Positions 12,227-23,330 of a stretch of DNA of 64,000 nt are shown one piece after another. The stretch comes from Tamarix chinensis (Eukaryota; Streptophyta; Magnoliopsida; Caryophyllales; Tamaricaceae). Location: contig CM060175.1 in the NCBI GenBank assembly GCA_030549775.1, forward strand, positions 94,851,470 to 94,915,469, read 5' to 3'. A model generated the notes under the pieces. That model ran no database searches, was not told the DNA's origin, and was given only the letters and a program-made list of their open reading frames with translations. The first letter of the stretch is position 1. Every line of letters begins with the position of its first letter. The position numbers were made by a program, and so were the translations under genes.

Positions 12227-13629
12227 GAGTTTGAAGGAGAATGTAGGGTTCTGAGGGTCGGCGGGAAGATAATGCATGTAGGGTTTAGGCAGCCGGTGGT
12301 GCTAATAGGCCGGTGTAAAATTCGAATCGTGGTAGACTTTTAGCGCAGGAAAAGGAGGGTTTTGCGCGAAAGAAAAGGAAAGTGGGTTAGATCATGTTAA
12401 ACTATGATCTAGGGGGAAGAGAAAGAGAGGAGAAACGACCAGTCAAGTCGAGAGTAGCCGGCGGCACCATTTTCAGAGGTGACGGAGCTGTAGGTCGACG
12501 ATGGAGGAGGAAGGAAGAAGAAGGAAGTGGACAGGCCGAATGGGGGAAAAAGAAAGAAAGAAAAGAGGAGGGCGAACCGGGCCGACGTCGTTTAAAAACT
12601 TTTAAATGGAATGCGGCGTTCCAGGGAAAAGAGGAAGAAGGAGCGTCGTTTTGCTCCTAGGCCACGTCAAAGGGGACGGGGCGATGGAAACAGGCTGCGC
12701 CAGTCCCATCCGGAAGAAAGAAGAAGAGAAAAAAGGAAGAAAAGAAAGAAAAGAAAGAAAAAGAAAAGAAAAAGGAAAAAAGAAAAAGAAAGAGGAAAAA
12801 GGGAAAAAGAAAAATAGGTAGGTTGGGGATAATTAAATTAATTAGAATATTTTGGGTATTTAAAATAAAAATATTTAAATAAAATAATATTAAATTTTCT
12901 TTTTAGGCTAATTTAGGATTTTTTAAAATATTCTTCCTAAATTCCTTTTTAATTAGTAAAATACCCAATTTTCCCTTATAAAAATATTTGTAAATTTCCT
13001 CTTAATTTACCCTAAATAATTTCTTCCTATTCCAAGAAAAATAAATAATTAAATTAATTCTCTAATAATCCTTATTTAATTACACTTCTTAAAGGGGCAT
13101 TTCAGTTACAGGGTTAGACTATTGGGGCATAGGGAGAGAAGAAGGAAAGGAAGAGTGGCTAAGGCGTGACGGAGCAGGCTGGGGAAGAAGAAAAAGGAAA
13201 GAAGATTGGGCCGGAGCACGAGGAAGAAAGAAAATGAAAGGAGGAGAAAAAGAAAAGAGAAAAGAAAGAAAAGGGGAAAACAAGAAAAAGGAAAAATAAA
13301 AAATAAAATTTAGGATTAGAATTAGAATTAGGTTACATTTAGGTTTAAGATAATATTAATTTACCCAAATTTAGAGTATCCAATTAGGAAAAATAAACCG
13401 GATAAAATTATCAGTTTAGGGTTGATTTAAATAAAAAAAGGTAAGATAAAATCATTAGAATAATTTATTAAATAATTTATTTACATTGCGGGTCAATGGT
13501 TAACCAAAAATAATTAAGTTAATATTTAAATGTTATATTCTTTTGGATAAATGATTAACCATTCTAAATTGAAATTATAAAATTTTAGATTATTACATAG
13601 TTTGTATCCTAAAGTGAGGTACACCATTG

Positions 13630-13671
13630 TTGACGCTCTTAGGATTTTCTTAGGAAAAAAGAGAGCGTCAA
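13630..13671. other. Perfect 10-bp inverted repeat (hairpin)
   Basis: TTGACGCTCT (13630-13639) and AGAGCGTCAA (13662-13671) are exact reverse complements separated by 22 bases. It lies just outside the LTR-like segment. It could be a stem-loop in a transcript or short terminal repeats of a tiny element; nothing decides between these. Confidence 0.6.
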
Positions 13672-13689
13672 ATAGTACTAGACATATTT

Positions 13690-15000
13690 TTGGTAACCCA
13701 GGCTCTTTATTTTATATCTTATTTTAACAACTTTATTATCTATATTATCTACTACTTACTATTATTTTATGAATAGGTCTCAATATTTTTTTTACTAAAT
13801 ATCTAATATATTCTACAATATTAATTTATATTACCATTATACCCCCATCAATTATCCACATATAACTCCCCTTGTTATAAGTAAATAATTAATATTTAAT
13901 AATAAAAAAATATATTATTAATCAAAATTATAATATTAGTCATAATTATAAATAAATGATTAACCCTTACAAATAATATTATTTATAATGATAAATAAAT
14001 GGTACATAAGAATAATATTAATCATTAATATTGATAAAAAAATTATCACAAATTTATTATTATTATTATAAGGAAACAACTTATGAAATTAATATTAGTT
14101 ATAATTTTTATTATGATTAATTAAAATATTTATAAGCATAATTACAATTAAACAATCAATATGTATAGTATTAGTTATAATTAAAAATAATTTATTAATA
14201 AGAATGATATTAATTGCAGTCATACATTAATAATTAATAAGATTGATATCAATTGTAGTTATAAATAATTATAATTATGAATAAAAAATTAATAGCATGA
14301 ATAAAATTAATCATACTATAAATAAAAAATTGATAATAATGATACAAATCATAGTAATAAATATATAATCATTAAAAAAATTATTAATTAAATTTGAAAA
14401 TAGAAAAGTAAAAGAATAATATTTATTATAATTACATATTGTTGATTAAATAAAATATTATTTTTATAATAAATAATAGATTAATACAATAAATACTAAT
14501 TTTAATGATAAATAATAGTTTATAAGAGTAATATAAATCATAATTGAAATTAAATAATTATTACAAATAATAATAATAATTTGTTATAAATAAATAACTA
14601 ATAAGTATATTATTAGTTGTAATTATCCATCATAAGTAATAAATATTTTTTAATCATGATTATATATAAATAATCAATGCAAATAATATTAATTCAAATT
14701 AAAAATAAATAGGAATAATATTAATTTTACCAACACACTAATAAATAATATATTGTAATTAATTATTTAATAAAAAATTATTAATTATAATTTATTATAG
14801 AAAATTAATAAGAAGAATATTTATCATAGTTGTAAATTAACAATTAATAAAACTAATATAATCATAATTATAAGTGAATAATTAATAAATATGACTAATA
14901 CTAATTATAATTATATTATTAAATGATTAAGAATAATAAAAATTTATAAGATAAAATATATAAACAAATTAAATAATTGTATCTTATTAAAATCTCACAT
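13690..15000. repeat. AT-only low-complexity block
   Basis: About 1.3 kb made almost wholly of A and T, rich in 'ataatt', 'aataat' and 'attaat' words with very few G or C. The plus strand is richer in A than T. It looks like a decayed trinucleotide array. No gene is present. Confidence 0.8.
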
Positions 15001-16321
15001 GTATAAAATTATTAATACACATCAATTACTAAAAAATATTTATGCCTTAGATGTGAGAGCATACTCTACAACCGAAAGATTCCCTACGAAAGGTCCAATA
15101 GAGTATCCTACAATTGGAGGGATAATATGCCCTAGGGAAGTGTTGGTATATCCTACGAGAAGAAACTAGTTATCAAAGAAGATCTATTTAATTAAATATT
15201 ATTTTTTTAGTTCTTAAGTTAATTTATCTTATGGTGTGAATTATCTTAATACAGGTTATTAGTTGACATTAGATAAAGTTAGGTTGGATTTGTCACTATT
15301 CAAAAGTTACTATTCATCTAAATAGTTACATAAATAAAACTTAGTTATTAAGGATTAATAACTCATTATTTAGTTATTTTAAAAAAAAATTAGTTTAAAA
15401 AATATAAAATAAATAATTATCTAAAATAATTACTTTTAATATGTAACTCCAAGCAAGCTATTACTTAATAGTCAAGTAATTAGTTAGGATATTAATTGAG
15501 ATTAGATAGAATTTGATATTCTAAGAGTATAATTTATTTTACGCGCTATAGGATTTGTTTATTGAAGACAAAGACAAAGGCACTAGACCATGGCTGGTTT
15601 TGATTTTGGAGAGAATTGGTGGTTGGTTACATCGGGGGTCAGCCATCTCCGGATGTTGATCTGATGGTGAAGCTAAAGTTTAGGTGACATCGGCAACCAA
15701 TGGTTGGAGAAGGAGAGATTAAAGATAGTTATTTTTTAAATTGTATAAATAGCTTAATTTTAAGTTATTCATTAATCCCATTATGTTGTGCTCTATAAAT
15801 TTAACCAAGTAAAACCGTTTTGAGTATATATTTTTGAAATTGAGTATTTAGATATATGGTTCAGCCTTAATATTTTTTTATTTAATTTATTATTTTTTAT
15901 TAAAAAATAGAATACAAGAAAAAATTAAAACGACTTTTTGTTATTAAAATACTAAATAGGTAATGAAATAGTAGTATACTTACTCAATTAATCTATAGGT
16001 ATTTAACATAATAAATAAGTATTAATAAATATAATCATATGTATATGTTTATAATAGGTCCAATAGTATTTTTATATAAAAATAATATTATTTTAATAAA
16101 AACTTCCTTAATTGAAATAAATCTAAGACATTTATACATTTATTGTAAGCTTAAGAATATTTTTTCTTATTTGAAACGAACCCTGAACATTTTTTTTCTT
16201 AATCAATAATTGTCTTGTTTCGTAAATCTACTCTTTTTTTTTATTTATTTATCAAACTTATAGTTCCATCGCACACAAGATTTTGTGAAAATAAAACTAA
16301 ATTTTTTATAACTTTAATAAT
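15001..16321. other. Non-coding stretch with short related phrases
   Basis: 15040-15180 contains repeated short phrases around 'tatcctac' and 'agagtatcctac', as found in some retrotransposon LTRs. 15540-15720 is less AT-rich and has a short open frame starting at 15591 that stops after about two dozen codons; no known product. The rest is AT-rich and featureless to me. Confidence 0.35.
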
Positions 16322-16760
16322 TCGTTTGGATTGTAAATAAATTGAGATGATGGTAAATTTTAAAAATTAATTTAAATAAAAAAAATTAAGGTGAATCAAT
16401 ATAAATGTTTACAAATATTAATTGAATAAATTTAACTTAATTTTAATGAATTGGAGTAAATTTTGTTTTAATTGTATTTTTATTGAGATAAATAAAATTA
16501 AAAAACTAAAATAAATAATATTTATACTCTTTTATTAAATTAGAAAAAATATTATAATGGATGATATTCATGCTTGATTATATATTAATATTACTTATAT
16601 TTTTACTTTTACCTCAATTAACTTAAAAAAATTAATAAAAATAAAATGAACTGAGATAAATGAAAGAAAAAATTTAACACAAATTAATCTAAGTCAATAT
16701 TTTAAAACCGTCCCTAAATAAAATAAACGAAATTAATTCAGATTTATCCCGTCCAAACGA
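16322..16760. mobile_element. Candidate MITE with 9-bp terminal inverted repeats
   Basis: TCGTTTGGA at 16322-16330 is the exact reverse complement of TCCAAACGA at 16752-16760. The 421 bases between are AT-rich and non-coding, and the ends continue to match loosely inward. 'TCGTTTGGAT...' ends are common among short plant DNA elements. No convincing target-site duplication is seen ('aat' against 'cac'), so an old insertion or a chance pairing remains possible. Confidence 0.4.
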
Positions 16761-16799
16761 CACATAAATACACTTTGTCAAATTATATAAATTTGAGAT

Positions 16800-17208
16800 C
16801 AGATATTATTTATGGAACCGGCGGCAACAGTACCTTTTTGGAAGTGAGATGTCGCTGACCGATCTTTTAATTCTGCTAGTATTTGCTGTGTTCCATGTTT
16901 GCCTGAGAACGACAAGGTTACGTTAAAACGTTGGTCGAGAAACAGAGGTCCTCTTGTCTCAGAAAAAAAGTTAAAGAAAAGAAACAGAGGTTCTCATCCT
17001 GCCGGTCGTTAAATAAATAGGAACCGGGAAACAATTTCTTCTGTCTATTCTGCCGCGACTCGTTTAGCTAGCAGGGAGCAGCCAAAATGGTTTACAGCTC
17101 ACTGCACAAAAAATAGCCAAATGCCTTACTGCTCGGTGTTCGCAGGCATGCCAAATGGCTTCTCTCTCCTGTGCGTGAGCTTCTCTTCTCAAATCGCACT
17201 CACCGGAA
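16800..17208 (+). promoter_or_regulatory. Possible promoter and 5' leader of an unrecognised transcription unit
   Basis: After 16 kb of AT-rich repeats the base composition becomes mixed and non-repetitive here. The stretch has several short ATG frames that stop quickly (for example from 17087 and 17120), leads into a candidate first exon, and is followed on the plus strand by 3 kb of T-rich, intron-like DNA. The change of composition and strand bias are seen; the promoter role is inferred. Confidence 0.3.
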
Positions 17209-17249
17209 ATGTCCAAAAACCTAGCTGCCTCACCTAGTTGCAGCAGCAG
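17209..17249 (+). CDS. Candidate first coding exon, product unrecognised
   Basis: An ATG at 17209 opens 13 codons (MSKNLAASPSCSS) ending at a good donor, CAG|GTAAAC, at 17249/17250. Plus-strand T-rich intron-like sequence follows for about 2.2 kb. Joined to the candidate exon at 19424 the frame stops after 24 codons, so either the true splice partners differ, this is an upstream or non-coding exon, or the gene is a truncated 5' remnant. No product is recognisable. RNA evidence would decide. Confidence 0.25.
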
Positions 17250-19334
17250 GTAAACTGATATCTGTCGTCTTTTTCGCTAGTGGCTATACAGACATCTCTG
17301 AACCTATGTTTTCCCTTTTTGCATCATTACTTGTTCGTGCGGAGATAGTTGCTTTACTTTTGAGTTCTGAAACTGTTTTCGCAGTCCATTTCAATTATGT
17401 GATATTTTAGTTTGATTTCTGTTCAAATCTCGTAATGTTTTTCAATCTGGATTGTTTTGCGCAATTCTATGTTTATCTTTTTGTTTTCTGGTTCCTTCTG
17501 AATTATTTAATGACTTTATTCATCGAAATGGCTGTCGCTACTCGCTACCGTAGACAGTATGTTTTGCCTTTTTTCTTTTTGTTTTTGTTTCCCTGGCTTC
17601 TGAGAAATTGATTGGGGCATATTCTGCAAATCTGATCATCATGATAAAACATTTGAAGGAAGCGAAGAAAACTTTCCCTCTGATTGGTCGATTATCAGGG
17701 TGATAGTATTCTTGATTAGGGCTGACATGGAAAAAAGGTACCATTGCCGAAATATTTTGAGACAAGCGAGACTGTGAATTTACTTTGTAATGCTTCTAGT
17801 GATGATGGATAACTGTTGGAAAATTTTATACTGGTGTCCACAAGCGTTTAATGCCGTTCACTTCGATGGTCAGGACGATAGGATCAACTGATCAAAATAA
17901 CGGATTTCTTGGGGGATATGATATTATTTATGAGAAGGAAGGGGTGTTTTTTTTTTTTTCCTTTTGAGGGGGGTGTGAAGAGGGTATTTTATGAACATGC
18001 TAGCTTGCCATGGTCTCTTGGCTGTGAAAAAACGGCTGGGTTCGACAATTGACTGGTGCGGTTTACTGATAATACTGAATATGAACTGCCAAAACCAGCT
18101 GTATTTCATAGGCCAGGTTTTCTGCTGTTGGAATAAGGTCTTTCCCCAGAAATAAATACATTAAATAGTTAGAAAATTTTCGTGAAGATCTCCTCCCCCA
18201 TTTCTAGTTCAGTAGCAGGCATGAGCCTCTCATTTCTTAAAGGCATAAATGTTCAAGATATGAGGGAGTTGAGCTCAGTTGAGCTCCACTTTGCTTATAC
18301 GGGACCACAACATCTGAAACTACTTTTGTCTGAATTAACGTGCATTGATCAGTTTGAAAACACTTGCTTATGGTGATGTCTGGTTATTTTATGCGGGGAG
18401 TCCGCAGCTTCTGAATACATGATGGACTATGGAATAATTTATTCTATGTTTTTAGCTGATTTGAAGTGTTTAGACGCCATTTTTCATGAATCTCATAATG
18501 TATAGGCCAAAGAGCATCTTTCTTGCCATCCGTGTATATGATTAGACTACTTTATTGATGCGTCGTTTCAGAAGTTTATGCAAGTTTTAAAAACACCTGA
18601 AATTTGATTCGCAAGTAATGTTTATCCATTTTCATCTACTAGCGGATTTGCTCTCGCGCTAATTTATATAGGGGTCTTCTGTGTATAGCTTATTCCAGTT
18701 TCTGCTGCCTTTTGAATTTCAGTTGCTCCCCCTTTTTTGTTTCCCTTTTCTTAGTTGGAAACATGTCGCTGGAATATAATGGATACTATGAGATGCCTTT
18801 GGTCTTTATTATTCATCTCTATCTTATGTAGAGTTGGCAAAAGTGGATCCAACTAAAGAAATGTAATCCAACCTGTCCTAAAGCTGACCCTATTTAAATC
18901 CGAAACCAAATCCACTTATCCGATTCTTCTTGTGCCATTATGATTCAAAAACCTTTAACCCAAAATGTGATGCTTATCAGATTTAATCTTATCGATTATT
19001 ATTTTGGGATTTTATCATGTTAGGCAGGTCCTCTGTCGTACATTACTATGGTATTTTTTGGCTATTGATTTTGAGTTAACAAAGTTGTGGTTTTGAGTGA
19101 TAAACCATTGATTAAAAGAGTTACCTGACATCATAATGAATGAAATAAGAAGAGGCTAAAGTGGTAAATTAAATTTGGTGGCACATCACATGGGGGGTTT
19201 AAGTTAATAAGGCCATGTCTTGGCGGGATGTTTTTTTACTCTTTATATCATCGTTCTTGTTCTTTGAGAATTTTATATTACTCTTCTTTTCTTATGAGCA
19301 GCCAGATGCTAACAAGGATCTTGTTGTTCCTATG

Positions 19335-19366
<32 letters not shown>

Positions 19367-19423
19367 CTCCTTTTCCTCCCCATTGAGGTAGAACATTACT
19401 GTACTTGGTTTTTATTTTTTCAG
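17250..19423 (+). other. T-rich intron-like DNA
   Basis: The sequence is of moderate complexity and T-rich on the plus strand, as plant introns are, with a polypyrimidine-type acceptor (TTTATTTTTTCAG) ending at 19423. The open frames inside (17538-17765 minus, 17924-18109 minus, 18182-18376 plus) have no recognisable product. Confidence 0.3.
19335..19367. repeat. (TA)n(TG)n compound microsatellite
   Basis: A run of TA dinucleotides passes directly into about nine TG dinucleotides. Confidence 0.9.
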
Positions 19424-19507
19424 TTGGCTTCTTCGTACTTCTTTGTCAATTGTCTGATGAAGAGGGAAAAAGGAGCATAATCGCAGGTGGTGATTCGACT
19501 TTGATAT
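19424..19507 (+). other. Candidate internal exon of the same unit
   Basis: It is flanked by a strong acceptor (TTTTTTCAG) and a strong donor (AT|GTAAGT at 19507/19508); an alternative donor lies at CGCAG|GTGGTG near 19486. In the frame set by the exon at 17209 it contains TGA at 19455-19457. The signals are good but no protein family is recognised, so a spliced non-coding transcript is as likely as a coding one. Confidence 0.25.
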
Positions 19508-20560
19508 GTAAGTGGCCTTTGCTGATATACTATTGATTTTTTCTCGTTGTTAAGGCTAGCTTGGTTCGCCACATATCTTATATAGCATCATATTTCAAAT
19601 TAGAGTGTACTGTATGCAAATTTTGCTTGAAGCTCCTTCTCAGACTGGTCAAACTTTATCTTCTGAAGTTTTAGCATTGACCATTATTGTGCAGCTGGAC
19701 AGGTTCCATTAGCATTTTTGGCACATATGAATCAGTTTATCATGACTCTACAACCTTACTTGGTTAAATTATTTGCCCTTTTTTTCCACTCTACATCACG
19801 GTGTGTATTGTAAACTTACATTCTCCCAGTTTTGTGTTTGAGAAATCAGAACCAAATTATTGCTTTCCCTGTTTAAGATTCATTTTTCACTTTGTTAGAG
19901 ACATGACTTGTGTTGTGGATATGAAAAACAGTCTTTTGAAGCTTTAGAGTGTAAGCAAATGTCTCCCACAAGTTTCTGAAACTAAAGGAATAAGATTGAC
20001 GTTCAAGATATGTCACAATATTTCTTTACATGTCACAGAGGTGGGTCATATCATATGTTAAAAATATGGCTATTGTTTGTTCAACCAAGTGAATTGATAG
20101 AAAATAGGTGAGTCGAAAATGAACATCGAGTGGAATGAAAGAAACCTGTCGGCACATGTGTAGGCTGTTTGCTCCTGGCCTGGGTATATAGTTTTCAAAT
20201 CATGAATTGGATTGTGAATTTTGATATTCCTAATTTTTCTCCTGGATATATTGCTCTTTGGTATATATTTTGAATTCTAACGCAAGGCTAAACTATAGCC
20301 TTGAAGGTTTATCCATACACCCCAAATGGTTTCGCCCAAACCTTAAACACTCAACTTTTATTAATTAATACACTCCAAATGACATAAAGACTAAGGCCAT
20401 GCATGATATATATAAATATATACGGACTACAGAAGATACAAATAAATTCTAATAGCACTACTTGGGAAAATACAAGCGTATGGCTACCGTTACCGTGAGG
20501 GGATGGTGGCCGTTTACTTATAATATTACTTAGTAGAACCTTTGCCTTAATAGGTTGGTA
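19508..20560 (+). other. Further intron-like DNA, no recognised exon
   Basis: T-rich moderate-complexity sequence continues to about 20290, then changes to sequence with 'aaaccttaaacactc'-type phrases that looks repeat-derived. No domain or further exon was found. Confidence 0.3.
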
Positions 20561-21290
20561 CTGAGGAGAATAATAATTATCATAATAATTCCAATAATAA
20601 TGTTAATGATAAATAATATTATAATATAATAATAATATAATTGTTATTATATTTATTATTTTAATTTATGATAATATTCATATTTTTTTAATAATATTCA
20701 TTATAAATATAATTATGATTATTATAATAACAAATCTAATATTTATGATAATAATATATGCAATTGCTTTCATTTTTCTAAGTATTATTATAATTAATAA
20801 TATATAATATAGCAATAATAATATAATTATTATTAGAAATATTATTTTGTATAATTATTATAGATAATAATGATAATAATATTATTATAATTGATAATAT
20901 ACTAATAACACTATTTTATTGTTATTGAAATTATTTTCAGACATATTGATATTATTATTAAATATAGATATTATAATTAATGATATAATCATGAATATAA
21001 CAATGATAGTAATAATAATATAATTTTATTACTATTATAAATATTTTTATTATTCATAATAAAATTATTATTATAAATACATATAATATTAATTATGATA
21101 ATAATTATAAATATTTATTATAATTATATTATTACTATTATTTTAATTATCATAATTAGAATAATAATAATATGACAACTATTATTATTATAATAAAGAT
21201 AATCATAATCATAATCATAATCGTAAAAATTAATAATTATTATTATGAATATTATTGTATATAATTATTATAAAGAATTATAATTTGATT
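20561..21290. repeat. AT-only low-complexity block
   Basis: About 0.7 kb of almost pure A/T with 'ataata', 'attatt' and 'ataatt' words. It includes a run of ATC/ATA triplets near 21200-21225. Confidence 0.8.
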
Positions 21291-23330
21291 GGTGTTGATT
21301 TAATTGGTGAGGAAAAAAGGGCCTAAACTAGCTGTCATCTAATAGCTAAGTGCTTTGGGCCAAGTAATTTCCTAATAAAAAGGCTTTAGCTAAACTAGCA
21401 TTTACTCGTAATCTAGGTATATATTATTTTAGCACACATAATCTGATGATATTATATATTATTCCAGTAGCATATAAATAAAATATGGAGAGATGCATCG
21501 TGCCAAAGCGAGCTAAAATCTTTGCCTTGCTTGACTAGTCTACTGGGCCTAAGGCCGTAACATCAGTTATTAATTTACTCATTTCCCCCCTTATATTCAC
21601 TCTTAAATTTTCATTGGCATTATATGCATTTTACTAAATACAACTACCAATGTAAACTTGCATCTATAAAGAGAATATCTTGATTTGTCGTGCTGCATTA
21701 ATGGACGGTCCATGCTTAGGTGCTTGGAAAATGTTGCAAAGGTGCGCTTCTTATGCACGCCACCTTGCTTCAGGGCCCAGAGGCCCAAACCTCTATGCTT
21801 AGCACCTGCCCAATAGGAACTTTTGACTACAATCGTCATTGTTGGACATGGCTGAACTAGACTTTCTCCTTGTGATGTGGTGGATGCTCTGAATGAGTAC
21901 ATTTATTTTAGCAAATTAACGAGGTCTATTCTATTGTGCGAAGGATAGCGTGTGCCTTTGGTATCAACTACATTAGTGGGAGTGTAGTGATGTAAGGAGA
22001 ATAAAAAATTGGCCTCCATGAATGTTTTCGGCTAGTTCTATGAGGACTTCAGTTACTTTCCTAAAAATAAAAATAAAATAGGATGATAAGATAGGATATA
22101 AATGAGTTGAGTCAAGATAAATAATCCCTACTTTAAGCTTGACTCTTTCAATAACAAGTTGAGCAGAGTTGACTCATTTACTAAGGACTTGTAAGCTGAT
22201 CTGATCTGAATTAAAATTTTTAATGAGTTATTATAGCTATTTATTATTATTAATGTCCTAATTAATTTTTTTTTTCTATTAGTATTATCACTTGTCATCA
22301 TTATTACAATTATTACTGTTAATTTTATATTTCTTTTATTATTGTCAAAATTGTGTTGATTTAATCCGATAAGCTTTGAAAATAAGTTGAGGAGAACATG
22401 GCCTAAATGAGCCAAATATTGATAGTATGGTTGTCGGGATTTTACCTAAGATCAATGGTGGTTGATGAGAATTGGATCATAGATTTATGATAAGATCGTA
22501 TAAGGATGAAATCATTTAGGAAGGATTGGAAAATTAGATCATAGGATCTTTGGATCATATCCTACAAGAAGTATTAAAATATGAATAAATCGAAAATTAC
22601 TATGAGAAGATGGAAATGAACAACAATAATTTATCATGGAGCAAGAGCCATAATTGTAAGGGAAGGAAGCATACAACTTAATATGTTTTGTTGTACAAGT
22701 TATTAACCTTAAAAAAAAAACATATAAAGATTGAAAAAGGTGGATGGTTAGGAAGGCAACAACAAGAGAAGCAAATAATATATATTTTTTTAATCATTTA
22801 AGATAATCATGACAAACAAATGGTATTATATCGGCCTTCAACATTTAATTGAATATACACAAGAAAAAGAGCTTGAGTTATTTGGATACACTTTCGGTTG
22901 ATAAATGAACCATATTATTCATCTTACCATTTAGATAGAGCTTAAATTCTTTTATCGACATTTTATATTAACAATCGGCATTGTAGTCTAATGGTATCTT
23001 AACCATACTTCCTTCATATCGACTCATGTTCATGATGTAGAAAAATAAAAGAGAGACAAGGATTAGAGGGTTAGGAAAGAAATATAGTGTAAATAGGAGG
23101 ATAATGGATTTTAAGATAATATGTATAAAAATAATAGTTATTATGTAGAATTGTAAGATTTTACCAACTACATAAGGTTTTATAATCGTATAACAATTTT
23201 ATTACTTCAAGATTTTATCTAATTTTGTGTAGGATATCAAATCATGATTTTAACAATATGATTGATCATCAAGCCTACCACATTTACTAAACGAGACAAC
23301 ATAAGTAAGGCCTTGTTCTCTTGGGTTTAT
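21291..23330. other. Mixed-complexity stretch, no gene recognised
   Basis: The open frames at 21603-21902 and 22128-22415 (both minus) have no recognisable content. Sequence around 22440-23300 is AT-rich but not simple. I see no transposon domain and no tRNA. Confidence 0.3.

Larger units (their letters stand above)
10741..13597 (-). repeat. Purine-rich LTR-like segment, minus orientation
   Basis: On the minus strand it begins TGTAATAATC (from 13597), has a TATA box at 12226-12219, and then turns strongly C/T-rich with GCCGCC- and CCACC-type triplets (12190-11580), the usual layout of U3, promoter and R-U5 in long plant Ty3/gypsy LTRs. The open frames here (11576-11968 minus; 12394-12821 plus) encode only simple P/S/H- or K/R/E-rich sequence and are by-products of composition. 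Microsatellites fill 11000-11460. No PBS, gag or second LTR is seen, so a solo LTR or fragment is likely. Confidence 0.4.

Noticed and set aside
12394..12821. Overlapping plus-strand frames rich in K, R, E and G
   Set aside because: Translation of a purine-rich tract in several frames at once; not coding.
21603..21902. 99-codon minus-strand open frame
   Set aside because: No recognisable domain, no splice context, and surroundings are repeat-like; not supported as a gene.
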